Shown here in pieces: positions 14,704 to 22,682 of a stretch of 23,264 nucleotides of DNA (position 1 is the stretch's first letter; each line of letters starts with the position of its first letter). Source of the DNA: Mageeibacillus sp. UBA3781. GTDB lineage: Bacteria; Bacillota; Clostridia; Saccharofermentanales; Saccharofermentanaceae. The stretch is taken from contig DFFH01000061.1 in NCBI GenBank assembly GCA_002368805.1, positions 1-23,264 on the forward strand, given 5' to 3'. The position numbers were made by a program, and so were the translations under genes. A model generated the notes under the pieces. The model was not told where the DNA came from. It was given only the letters and a program-made list of their open reading frames with translations, and searched no databases.

Positions 14704-16191
14704 ATGAGAAAATACGTGCGTAAGATATGTGTGTCTGTCTTATTGCCGCTGCTTTTTTCTGTAGCGGTCGTATTTTCTTTTGCTGCAAATAAACGGGCGG
14801 CCGGCGGTGTTACCGTCAATCTTGCCTTTAGAGAATCCTCATCGCAGACAGGAGAGATCGTCTCTCTTGATGTGCGCTTCAGTTCTTTTCCATCCATCAC
14901 GAGATTCGGACCGATCGAGATCGGCTACGATGCGGATGCACTGGAGTTTGTCGGAATAGATCTCGGCGAAGATCTGGAAGGATTCTCGCTGGAGAAGGAG
15001 CAGCCGGAGGGAGAAGCCCTGATCCGTTTCTCCGCAGTGAACGAAGAAGCCGAAGCCAGCATCATGCAGGGCGCGACAGAGAATGATAAAAAAGATCCTA
15101 CATCCAAGCCGACAGATACAGAACCTGTTTTTTCCACAGATGCTCCGATCACCGTGGCGACGCTCCGCTTCCGTATCAGCGATCAGGCGAGAGGTGAGGT
15201 CAAAGCATGGCTCGGAACGATCTCCGGACTTCGTGACAGTTCTCTTGAGAATGTCGTTGCCGGAACCGGAACAGGCGGATCCCTGATCGTGCAGGCGATG
15301 ACCTCCTCAGATGCGACGCTCTCCGCACTGTCGGTAGGCTCCTTTGATCTGGAACCGGAATTTGATCCGGGTATCTTCGAATACTCCATTACCGTATCTA
15401 AGAATATTACCGATGTGGCAGTTACGGGTGTTGCCTATAACGTCAAGTCCACGGTCACCGTCGAGGGCGGATCGGATCTTCAGATCGGCAATAATACTGT
15501 GCTGGTGCGTGTTGTGGCAGAAGACGGGGAGGCTGTCAATGTCTATACGATCAATATCTACAGAAGTGATGCGCTTCTGGTGGAAGGCATCGAACTGGAG
15601 GACAACAACGGAAGGATCTTCGAGTTTATCCAGCTCCCGGAAACACTGGTGATCCCTGCCAATTTCTACCAGTCCACCTGCATGGTAAACGGAAAAGAAG
15701 TTCCGTGTTTCCGAAGAGATGGCGTTCTTTCCGTCCTGATCTATGTATGCACGGTGGGAGAAGAACCCGGACTCTATGTCTATAATCAGGAGACCGGCAC
15801 CATGCGCCGTTACGAACCCGGCAAGATGCTCCTTCGATCGTCTCTGATCCTTACTGTGGCGGAAAAACCGATGGATGTTATGACGCCGGAAGGCTTCACA
15901 TCAACGAAGATCACCTTCGGATCTACGGAGATCGACGGATATGTCTCCAAAGACGGATCGACGAAGATCGCGTATCTGAAGTCGGAAGACGGATCCGCCA
16001 GATTCTACGTGATCGACTCGGCAGAGAAGGATTTCTATCCTTATAAAGCTCCGAGCACCAATAGAAACCTGTTTTTGTATTTGTTCATTATATGTGCTAG
16101 TATAGCAGTGGTTGAAGCCCTGATCATTGGCATCCTCTTCTACAGAAGGAGGATCTCGTACCGCCGTCAGGTCAAACCAAGGAGAGTCTAA
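14704..16191 (+). CDS. Cohesin-like/cadherin-like surface membrane protein
   Basis: 495 residues with a signal-type hydrophobic N terminus (about 7-28) and a C-terminal transmembrane helix (about 455-480) followed by an Arg-rich cytoplasmic tail. Most of it is therefore outside the cell. Residues ~33-198 resemble a cohesin-type fold (G-E-I-V-S-L-D-V-R-F, then I-G-Y-D-A-D-A-L-E-F-V-G, then V-A-T-L-R-F-R-I-S-D), interrupted at about 118-143 by a Lys/Thr/Asp-rich insert. About 202-290 is a cadherin-like beta sandwich (L-S-A-L-S-V..., P-E-F-D-P-G-I-F-E-Y-S-I, closing V-N-V-Y-T-I-N-I-Y). Residues 317-372 and 394-450 look like two copies of a ~56-residue module (I/T-P-x-x-F-x-S-T...D-G...Y-x-P). 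The ribosome binding site is weak (AGGA, 13 bases before the ATG). The stop overlaps the next start as TAATG. Role unknown; likely protein- or wall-binding. Confidence 0.8.
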   Translation: MRKYVRKICVSVLLPLLFSVAVVFSFAANKRAAGGVTVNLAFRESSSQTGEIVSLDVRFSSFPSITRFGPIEIGYDADALEFVGIDLGEDLEGFSLEKEQPEGEALIRFSAVNEEAEASIMQGATENDKKDPTSKPTDTEPVFSTDAPITVATLRFRISDQARGEVKAWLGTISGLRDSSLENVVAGTGTGGSLIVQAMTSSDATLSALSVGSFDLEPEFDPGIFEYSITVSKNITDVAVTGVAYNVKSTVTVEGGSDLQIGNNTVLVRVVAEDGEAVNVYTINIYRSDALLVEGIELEDNNGRIFEFIQLPETLVIPANFYQSTCMVNGKEVPCFRRDGVLSVLIYVCTVGEEPGLYVYNQETGTMRRYEPGKMLLRSSLILTVAEKPMDVMTPEGFTSTKITFGSTEIDGYVSKDGSTKIAYLKSEDGSARFYVIDSAEKDFYPYKAPSTNRNLFLYLFIICASIAVVEALIIGILFYRRRISYRRQVKPRRV

Positions 16192-16805
16192 TGAGCACAA
16201 AAGAACAGCCTTCCGGGCTGAAGAAACTGATGCAGAATAAGAAATTCCAGGAGATCTTCTGGTATTTCGTATTCGGTGTACTGACCACGATCGTAAATCT
16301 CATTACCTTTGGTATTCTTAACAAGGCCTTCCATGTGGAGTGGCCGGTAAAGATCGGCAGCTGGGATTTCAATCTTTTCATTACGTTTATCAATGCGATC
16401 GCCTGGGTGGTTGCTGTCGTTTTCGCATATGTTACGAATAAACTTTATGTATTCCATACGAAGGGAAATATCCTCAAAGAGTTTATCGCGTTCGTCATTG
16501 CCCGTCTTTTCACCTTCTTCGCCTTTGAACTGGGACTTTTCTCCCTGGCTGTCATGGTGATGGAAAATGCGATGGGCATGCCGCAGGACGACGAGTTCAT
16601 CAATATATTCGGATTCAGTATCACGAATGTGTTCGTCGTTAAACTCTTCGTGGCGGTTTTCGTAGTTGTCGCTAACTATATCTTCAGTAAGATCTTCATT
16701 TTCAAGAAAGATAAGAAGCCGTCCGAAGATGCGGCGGAATCCCCGGATAAAGCGGATGCCGCGGACGAGGACGGGGAGACAGAGGCTTCCCAAGCCGAGT
16801 CATAA
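16191..16805 (+). CDS. GtrA-family membrane protein
   Basis: 204 residues. The GtrA family (PF04138) has four transmembrane helices and is thought to help move lipid-linked sugars (undecaprenyl-phosphate-glucose and similar) across the membrane for decoration of envelope polymers. The signature start F-Q-E-I-F-W-Y-F-V-F-G-V-L-T-T-I-V-N-L-I-T-F (positions ~19-40, shown with helix 1) and the helix-2 end A-Y-V-T-N-K-L-Y-V-F with conserved N-K are present. It ends with a long acidic, Ala/Asp/Glu-rich cytoplasmic tail (about 172-204), longer than usual for the family. Its ATG overlaps the preceding stop by one base (TAATG), so translation is probably coupled to the cohesin-like protein. No glycosyltransferase gene is nearby to name a sugar. 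Confidence 0.88.
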   Translation: MSTKEQPSGLKKLMQNKKFQEIFWYFVFGVLTTIVNLITFGILNKAFHVEWPVKIGSWDFNLFITFINAIAWVVAVVFAYVTNKLYVFHTKGNILKEFIAFVIARLFTFFAFELGLFSLAVMVMENAMGMPQDDEFINIFGFSITNVFVVKLFVAVFVVVANYIFSKIFIFKKDKKPSEDAAESPDKADAADEDGETEASQAES

Positions 16806-16814
16806 GGAGATTTC

Positions 16815-18248
16815 ATGATCGATCAAAACGCTCCGGAATTCCTTCAGACAGCCAATAAATTCGGAATCAAACTGGGACTTGAACGGATGAACGCTCTTCT
16901 TTCCAAGCTCGATCATCCGGAAAAAGATCTGAAAGTTTTCCATATCGCCGGGACTAATGGAAAAGGTTCCGTTTCTTCTTACTGCGCCTCGATGCTCGCC
17001 TGGGACGGAAAACGTGTCGGGCTTTATACCTCGCCGTTCCTGGAGCGCTTTTCCGAGCGGATCCGTATCCTCGATGGAAGAGAAGGGCTTCTTTCCTGGG
17101 AAAAAGACGATACGTACGGAGAGATCGACAGTGAATCCCTCAATCGCCTTTCCGGCCTTGTCGAAAGCAAGGTCAAAGAAATGCTTAAAGAAGGGGAGGA
17201 ACACCCGACGGAATTTGAACTGGTCACGGCCGTAGCTTTCCTGTATTTTGCCGAGAAAGAATGTGACGCAGTTGTTCTGGAGACCGGACTCGGCGGACGT
17301 CTGGACTCGACGAACGTGATCGAAAAGCCGGAGGCCTGCATCATTACCGCGCTGGGATATGACCATACCGACCGTCTGGGGGACACCCTCGGGAAAATCG
17401 CAGCTGAAAAGGGCGGCATCATCAAGGAAGGCGTCCCGGTATTTGCGATGGATACGCATCAGCGGGAAGTCCTAAGCAGCGATGCGGAAGAAGCGGCGAA
17501 AGTCCTGGAGAATATCGCAAAAGAAAAACATGCGCCACTTACGTGGCTCCGGAGAGACGAAACCGTAAGATCCAGCCAGAACTTACGGAGCCAGTGCTTT
17601 TCGTTCAGAAATAAGAATTACCGGATTCGTATGCATGGCAGCTACCAGCTGGAGAATGCATCGCTGGCGCTTCTTGCCATGGAGAATTTCGTGTCGCAGG
17701 AAGCAAGACAGGAAGGGATCTCCCATGTGCTCTGGAAAGGCCGGCTCGAGGCGATCTGCCAGGATCCGCCGGTGATCCTCGACGGAGCACATAATCCTCA
17801 GGGAGTGACGTCATTCGTGGCATTTCTGGAAGAGATGGAAGTGCTCAAGGAGGAAAAACCGTGTGAAGTGATCATGGGCGTGATGGCCGACAAGGATGTC
17901 ACGAGGATGCTGGATATCCTTGCTGACCGCTGGTGCGTGCCGCTCGGACGGATCACGCTGGTCACGCCGAACCAGAAACGCGCCATGCCGGCGGTGGATC
18001 TCCGTAACGCATGGGATGAGGCGCTGAGACGAAGCACAGAGTTTTACAATTTGGAATCGTGTATGTATAATGCTAGAGAAAAACTGATCGCTGTCAATGA
18101 TGTCGAGACGGCATGCAGAAATGCGGTTGCCCGTGCGGTCAGAAATCACGCCCCGATCTACATGATCGGATCACTTTACCTCCTCGGTGAGGCCAGAGGC
18201 GTGATCGAGGAAGAACTTAGGAGAAACCGTCTTCTTCGCGATAAATAA
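16815..18248 (+). CDS. folC: Folylpolyglutamate synthase / dihydrofolate synthase
   Basis: 477 residues. A Mur-ligase-family enzyme that adds glutamate to dihydropteroate and/or folates, using ATP, in the cytoplasm. The P-loop H-I-A-G-T-N-G-K-G-S (43-52), Y-T-S-P-F-L-E-R-F-S-E-R-I-R (71-84), E-T-G-L-G-G-R-L-D-S-T-N (about 156-167), the G-Y-D-H-T-D-R-L-G-D-T-L-G-K-I-A region (His near 184) and L-D-G-A-H-N-P-Q-G (about 320-328) are all there. It is a little longer than the usual ~430 residues because of charged segments around 86-125 and the C terminus. AAGGAGA lies 6 bases before the ATG and only 9 bases follow the GtrA stop. No other folate gene is adjacent. Whether it performs one or both reactions cannot be told from sequence. 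Confidence 0.93.
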   Translation: MIDQNAPEFLQTANKFGIKLGLERMNALLSKLDHPEKDLKVFHIAGTNGKGSVSSYCASMLAWDGKRVGLYTSPFLERFSERIRILDGREGLLSWEKDDTYGEIDSESLNRLSGLVESKVKEMLKEGEEHPTEFELVTAVAFLYFAEKECDAVVLETGLGGRLDSTNVIEKPEACIITALGYDHTDRLGDTLGKIAAEKGGIIKEGVPVFAMDTHQREVLSSDAEEAAKVLENIAKEKHAPLTWLRRDETVRSSQNLRSQCFSFRNKNYRIRMHGSYQLENASLALLAMENFVSQEARQEGISHVLWKGRLEAICQDPPVILDGAHNPQGVTSFVAFLEEMEVLKEEKPCEVIMGVMADKDVTRMLDILADRWCVPLGRITLVTPNQKRAMPAVDLRNAWDEALRRSTEFYNLESCMYNAREKLIAVNDVETACRNAVARAVRNHAPIYMIGSLYLLGEARGVIEEELRRNRLLRDK

Positions 18249-18271
18249 GGAAAAAGAACAGGAAAGCGCAT

Positions 18272-19327
18272 ATGGATTGGAAAACAGCAGGAAAGACCAT
18301 ACCTGAGATCACGACAAGAGACCTGGTAGTATTCCGCCTTCCGCCGGAAGAATCGGAACAGCTGGCTCGTCAGTATAACCGTGCGCTCTCGAATATGAAC
18401 AGTGATGGTGCAGACGTAGCCATCATCTCCCTGAAAAAGATCATCACGGAGTACCCGACATGGGGCGAGCCTTCGCTTCTTTTCGGTATCTGTGTGGCGC
18501 AGTGTGAAGAATACCACAGAGCACTCAAGTGCTTCGAACATGCACTGACATGCGGACTTCATTCCCAGCAGATGACGGAGCTGGCGCAGTATTGTCTGGC
18601 GCAGGCGAAAGTCGAGTATGAGCAGGCACAGGCGGTTGCGGAAGCAACTCCGGAAGAGTCCCCGCTCAAGGCGCTGTCTTCAGCAATCACCCGCCAGGAG
18701 TCACCGATGGTGGCGGAGAGTGAGAACCGGGAGAGGATCCATGTACAGGCACCGATCCTGATCAAGGCTCCGAAAAAGCCAAGAAAGAGAAGGATCGCGA
18801 CGGAAAAAGAGATCCGCGATGCGTTGGCACAGTCCACCTCCTCAAATGGGGAGATCCCGGATGAGGCGATCAACGTGGAGTTCCCGAAGACTCCTGCAGA
18901 GAAGATGCGGATGACTGCAATCGCACTCGGCGTGATCGTCCTGATCGCCGGAATCATTCTTCTTTCGGTATTCGTGATTATCCCGGCGGTGAAGAAAGCC
19001 ACGGCGAAGAGCAAAGATGCTGAGAAGGTCGAGTTCCTCGAGAAAAAACTTGCGGAAAATGCAGGAGATCCGGAAATTGCCGCAATCATCGCCGCATATA
19101 ACAGTGCTTTTTCCGAAGACGAGGCAAGCATAAGCACAGAGGATACCATCGAAGAAACCGCGGATGCTTCTACGGAAAGTGCGACGGAACAGGCGACAGA
19201 CACGACCCCGGTAACGGAGTCTGTGGCACAGACGGATACAGCCGCGGAAACGCAGGCAGACACTGCTTCGGATACGCAGCCTGAGGGAACGGCAGATACA
19301 CAGGCAGAGACCGCATCGGAAACGTGA
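18272..19327 (+). CDS. TPR-type membrane protein with acidic Thr-rich outer tail
   Basis: 351 residues. The cytoplasmic N-terminal part (about 28-120) contains helical repeats of tetratricopeptide type (L-A-R-Q-Y-N-R-A-L-S..., A-I-I-S-L-K-K-I-I-T-E-Y-P-T-W-G-E, Y-H-R-A-L-K-C-F-E-H-A-L-T-C-G). A basic K-A-P-K-K-P-R-K-R-R stretch (166-175), a single transmembrane helix at about 214-237, a short coiled region, and a low-complexity Thr/Ala/Glu/Asp/Gln tail (288-351) with T-D-T-A-A-E-T-Q-A-D-like repeats complete it. By charge rules the tail is outside the cell. No enzymatic motif is seen. Only 23 bases separate it from folC and 55 from thrC. The TPR may recruit partners to the membrane; the function is unknown. 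Confidence 0.8.
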   Translation: MDWKTAGKTIPEITTRDLVVFRLPPEESEQLARQYNRALSNMNSDGADVAIISLKKIITEYPTWGEPSLLFGICVAQCEEYHRALKCFEHALTCGLHSQQMTELAQYCLAQAKVEYEQAQAVAEATPEESPLKALSSAITRQESPMVAESENRERIHVQAPILIKAPKKPRKRRIATEKEIRDALAQSTSSNGEIPDEAINVEFPKTPAEKMRMTAIALGVIVLIAGIILLSVFVIIPAVKKATAKSKDAEKVEFLEKKLAENAGDPEIAAIIAAYNSAFSEDEASISTEDTIEETADASTESATEQATDTTPVTESVAQTDTAAETQADTASDTQPEGTADTQAETASET

Positions 19328-19382
19328 GCCGGAAGCATAAGAAACGTAAAGATCGAGATATAAGTGAAGGAGATAACCATCC

Positions 19383-20888
19383 ATGATGTATATCAGCACA
19401 AGAGGATATGATAAGAAATTTACTTCGGCAGAGGCCATCAAGCAGGGTATTGCCCCGGATGGCGGACTTTTCGTACCGGAGGAGATCCCGCAGCTTGGTA
19501 GAAGTGAGATCATGGCGATGACCGAGATGACCTATCCGGAGATCTCGGCAACAGTACTTGCCAAGTATCTTACTGACTTTACCTATGACGAGCTTCTGGA
19601 CTATACGACACAGGCATATAGCGAAGAGAAGTTCGGCGAGAAGCCGGCTCCGCTGGTTCAGCTCAATAAGTATAATCCGAGAGAATATATCCTCGAGCTG
19701 TGGCATGGTCCGACGGCGGCATTTAAGGATATGGCACTGCAGCTCCTGCCGCACCTGATGACCGCATCTGCCAGAAAGACCGGCGAGAACAGAAAGATCT
19801 GCATCCTGACCGCAACCTCCGGTGATACCGGTAAGGCGGCACTCGAAGGATTCAAGGATCTGCCGGGCACAGAAGTGATCGTATTCTATCCTTCCGAGGG
19901 TGTCTCCGAAGCGCAGAAGCGCCAGATGATCACCACCGAAGGAAATAACGTACATGTAGTCGCCGTAAACGGCTGCTTCGACGATGCCCAGTCCGGTGTC
20001 AAGGCGATCTTCGGAGATCCGGAGGTGGCAAAGATCCTGGATGAGCAGGGATGTGTTCTGTCTTCGGCCAACTCCATCAACTGGGGCCGTCTGGTACCGC
20101 AGATCGCTTACTACGTTGCTTCCTATGTTGAGCTTCTCAAGTATGAAGATTTCAACTTCGGCGAGAAGATGAATGTCGTCGTTCCGACCGGTAACTTCGG
20201 TAATATCCTCGCGGCCTGGTTTGCCAAGAAGATGGGTATCCCGGTAAGAAAGCTGATCTGCGCATCCAATAAGAACAAGGTCCTTTCCGACTTCTTCAGA
20301 AGCGGTACTTACGACAGAAACCGTGAGTTCTATAAGACCAATTCACCGTCGATGGATATCCTTATTTCCAGCAACCTCGAAAGACTCCTTTTCGAGGTGA
20401 CAGACAAGGATGCAAAGAAGACCGCTCAGTGGATGGAAGACTTAAAGACCAAGGGTGTTTATTCTGTGGATCCGGATACGCTAAAAGCACTGCAGATGAC
20501 ATTTGTCGGCGGATTTGCCGATGAAGCCGGTATCAGCAAGACCATAAGAGATGTCTATGACCGCTGCGATCACGTGGTCGATACCCACACCGCCGTCGGC
20601 TTTAACATCTACAACCGCTACTATCAGAGATCCGGAGATGAGACCAAGACCGTCTTCGTTTCGACTGCATCTCCGTTTAAGTTCGCACCTTCCGTTATGG
20701 ATGCTCTTAACGGTTCCGGCTACAGCAACGGCAGATCCGATGAGGTGATCAGTAACGAACTTTCTGAAGAAAGCGGACTTCCGATCCCGTACGGCCTCAA
20801 GGACATCAACAAGAAGCCGGTACTGCATAACCTCGTGATCGAGAAGGAGAATATGAGAGCAACAGTTCTCGACATTCTTAAGAAGTAA
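19383..20888 (+). CDS. thrC: Threonine synthase
   Basis: 501 residues. Converts O-phosphohomoserine to threonine with pyridoxal phosphate, the last step of threonine biosynthesis. The N terminus M-Y-I-S-T-R-G-Y-D-K-K-F-T-S-A-E-A-I and the P-D-G-G-L-F-V-P block (25-32) are typical. Lys115 in H-G-P-T-A-A-F-K-D-M-A is the Schiff-base lysine, T-A-T-S-G-D-T-G-K-A-A (143-153) is the phosphate-binding loop, and a V-P-T-G-N-F-G-N-I-L-A-A segment near 260-272 is conserved. Length matches the long (type 1-like, ~500 residue) form. AAGGAG lies about 11 bases before the first of two adjacent ATGs (19383 and 19386). hom and thrB are not next to it. Last gene before a strong terminator. Confidence 0.96.
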   Translation: MMYISTRGYDKKFTSAEAIKQGIAPDGGLFVPEEIPQLGRSEIMAMTEMTYPEISATVLAKYLTDFTYDELLDYTTQAYSEEKFGEKPAPLVQLNKYNPREYILELWHGPTAAFKDMALQLLPHLMTASARKTGENRKICILTATSGDTGKAALEGFKDLPGTEVIVFYPSEGVSEAQKRQMITTEGNNVHVVAVNGCFDDAQSGVKAIFGDPEVAKILDEQGCVLSSANSINWGRLVPQIAYYVASYVELLKYEDFNFGEKMNVVVPTGNFGNILAAWFAKKMGIPVRKLICASNKNKVLSDFFRSGTYDRNREFYKTNSPSMDILISSNLERLLFEVTDKDAKKTAQWMEDLKTKGVYSVDPDTLKALQMTFVGGFADEAGISKTIRDVYDRCDHVVDTHTAVGFNIYNRYYQRSGDETKTVFVSTASPFKFAPSVMDALNGSGYSNGRSDEVISNELSEESGLPIPYGLKDINKKPVLHNLVIEKENMRATVLDILKK

Positions 20889-20915
20889 GAACTTCATTAA
20901 AGCGAAATAGAATGT

Positions 20916-20951
20916 AAGAGCACGTCAAATTTACCTTTGACGTGCTCTTTT
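20916..20951 (+). terminator. Strong rho-independent terminator after thrC
   Basis: A perfect 14-bp stem (20916-20929 with 20936-20949) with loop TTTACC ends in TTTT (20948-20951). The stem reads AAGAGCACGTCAAA on the 5' side. It lies 27 bases after the thrC stop codon. Confidence 0.93.
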
Positions 20952-20964
20952 GTCATAGTAGAAT
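20937..20964 (+). promoter_or_regulatory. Promoter of the zinc-ribbon/TPR gene, embedded in the thrC terminator
   Basis: TTGACG (20937-20942) and TAGAAT (20959-20964) are separated by 16 bases, a good sigma-A match. The -35 box lies within the 3' arm of the terminator stem. The predicted start is near 20971, giving a ~37-base leader with a strong AAGGGGG ribosome binding site 7 bases before the ATG at 21008. Confidence 0.65.
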
Positions 20965-21007
20965 AGAAATAGGGTTGAGAAATAAGGGTGGTAAAGGGGG
21001 TTGTATT

Positions 21008-22636
21008 ATGACACTGGTGAAAGTCCATACCTGTTCCAAGTGCGGTGGCGCACTGAAGGTAAATGACGAGCTGCAGAAGTACGAATGTCCGTTCTGCGGC
21101 ATCTCCTACGAATACGAGTATTTCCAGAAGAAAGTCATCCTTGAGATGGCAGAATCTTCTCTGCGTGCAGGGGATTTCCCTTTCGCGGAGAAGAGATATC
21201 TTTTCGCGCTGAAAAAACAGCCGCACGACCCGCGTCTGCTTCAGGGCCGTATCTTAAGCCATGCCAGGCTTGATAGAGTGGAAAAGACTCTCTCGATTCC
21301 CGATCTGATCGGAGTTGACTATCCGAATGTCGAGCGCGCGATGAAAGGCGCCGAGGAGAGTGCTTTTCCCGAAGATAAGGAATACTTCGGAACACTCCAC
21401 GATGCATTCCGTGCTGCAGAGGAGCTGGAAGCAATCAAGAAGACAAGAAGTGAACTGGAAAGCAGGATCAAAGCCGATAAGGATACGATAGAAATCAGCG
21501 AGAGCAACGGGCTTCTGCAATCGATCCTGAGTACCATCGGCAATATTCTGCATAGCCTGTTTTCCAAGCCGTATGATTCGGATCTGTACGCGCTCAAGTT
21601 ATTCTTTATCTTTTATGTTGTAATGCTCTTTGTGACCATGATTTATGCTGATAACGCCCTGGAGGACGAAACATTCCGCAGCATGGTCTGGGTATTTGTG
21701 GCGATGCTCCTGATCCCTCTGATTGCTGTCCTGATCCTGAATATACATGTGAGAAGAAAAGATAAGAAAACGAGAGAAGAAAACATCAGAGTCAATACGG
21801 CCGAACTGGAAAAGACGGTAAAAGAGGAGGCCGAGAAAGAGAAGGAACTTTCTGAGATCATTGAACGTCTTGGGAAAATGGACCTTAGCAAGTCAGAGGG
21901 TGAGCCGGATGCATCTGATCATCAAAGTTATGAAGAGAACCTGAAGGAGATCGTGACGTGCCCGTCCTGCGACGGCGAACTGATCGATAACCAGTCCAGA
22001 GCTCTGTATGAGTGCCCGTTCTGCGGCCTGACATTCGATTATGAGTACGTGCGTCATGACCGTGTCCTTGATCAGGCGGAAAAAGCACTTCTGAATAAAC
22101 TGTATCACGAAGCGGAACTGTTCTTTTCGAAAGCGGAAGAGAACCGTCCCGGAGATTTCCGCGTGCTTCGCGGATACATGCTCTGCGGAATGAAGGTTCC
22201 GAAGACACCGGACATAAAACTGGAATGCGATCTGACGGCGGAAGAACTGGCCGATCTCAGGATGCGTGTCGATGAGGTCATCCGTAAGGCTCCTGACGGG
22301 GACAAGGAATACTTTAAGAAATACTCCGAGATCGTCGACATCTACGAAGAGCAGCTGACCATCCAAAAGGAGATCGCCGAGCCTCTGAAGAAGATCCATG
22401 ATCAAAAGAGAAAAGAGTACACGCTTGATTCCCAGGGTAATGTGAACAAACCCAGAGGCGGAAAAACATGGAGCAAGACGTACACTCCGCCCAAGGTAAA
22501 ATTCCCGAACGAGAGAGTCGCGATCTCATATGCCAATGCGCAGAACCGGGATCTGAAAAAACGCGTGCTTGAGATCAGAACCGCATTGGTCGAGATCGAA
22601 AAAGCACACGGACTCCCCAAAGACCTGTTAATCTAG
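21008..22636 (+). CDS. Internally duplicated zinc-ribbon/TPR membrane protein
   Basis: 542 residues from the ATG at 21008 (strong ribosome binding site; the open frame upstream to 20942 lies in terminator and promoter DNA). Two homologous halves face each other across a membrane hairpin. Half one has a zinc ribbon (Cys9, Cys12, Cys27, Cys30) followed by a helical TPR-like segment (41-90) and D-K-E-Y-F (123-127). Half two has a zinc ribbon (Cys318, Cys321, Cys336, Cys339), a matching helical segment (352-397) and D-K-E-Y-F (432-436). Both ribbons end in Y-E-C-P-F-C-G. Between them are two hydrophobic helices (about 197-214 and 225-247) and a Glu/Lys coiled coil (256-290). Two helices mean both zinc ribbons share one side, most likely the cytoplasm. 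The C terminus (465-542) is basic and charged. No enzymatic motif; an adaptor or sensor is plausible. Function unknown. Confidence 0.85.
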   Translation: MTLVKVHTCSKCGGALKVNDELQKYECPFCGISYEYEYFQKKVILEMAESSLRAGDFPFAEKRYLFALKKQPHDPRLLQGRILSHARLDRVEKTLSIPDLIGVDYPNVERAMKGAEESAFPEDKEYFGTLHDAFRAAEELEAIKKTRSELESRIKADKDTIEISESNGLLQSILSTIGNILHSLFSKPYDSDLYALKLFFIFYVVMLFVTMIYADNALEDETFRSMVWVFVAMLLIPLIAVLILNIHVRRKDKKTREENIRVNTAELEKTVKEEAEKEKELSEIIERLGKMDLSKSEGEPDASDHQSYEENLKEIVTCPSCDGELIDNQSRALYECPFCGLTFDYEYVRHDRVLDQAEKALLNKLYHEAELFFSKAEENRPGDFRVLRGYMLCGMKVPKTPDIKLECDLTAEELADLRMRVDEVIRKAPDGDKEYFKKYSEIVDIYEEQLTIQKEIAEPLKKIHDQKRKEYTLDSQGNVNKPRGGKTWSKTYTPPKVKFPNERVAISYANAQNRDLKKRVLEIRTALVEIEKAHGLPKDLLI

Positions 22637-22656
22637 CTTTCCGCAGGGCGAAAGCT
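22635..22656 (+). other. Small stem-loop over the stop codon
   Basis: AGCTTTC (22635-22641) pairs with GAAAGCT (22650-22656) around an 8-base loop. The 5' arm includes the last two bases of the TAG stop. No T-run follows, so it is not itself a classical terminator. Its loop shares the decamer TCCGCAGGGC with the next hairpin. Confidence 0.4.
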
Positions 22657-22682
22657 CGTATTCACAGACGAAATAACGCATG

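Noticed and set aside
19328..19382. T-box or threonine attenuator before thrC
   Set aside because: Only 55 bases separate thrC from the previous gene, with no stem-loop and no run of threonine codons in a leader peptide.
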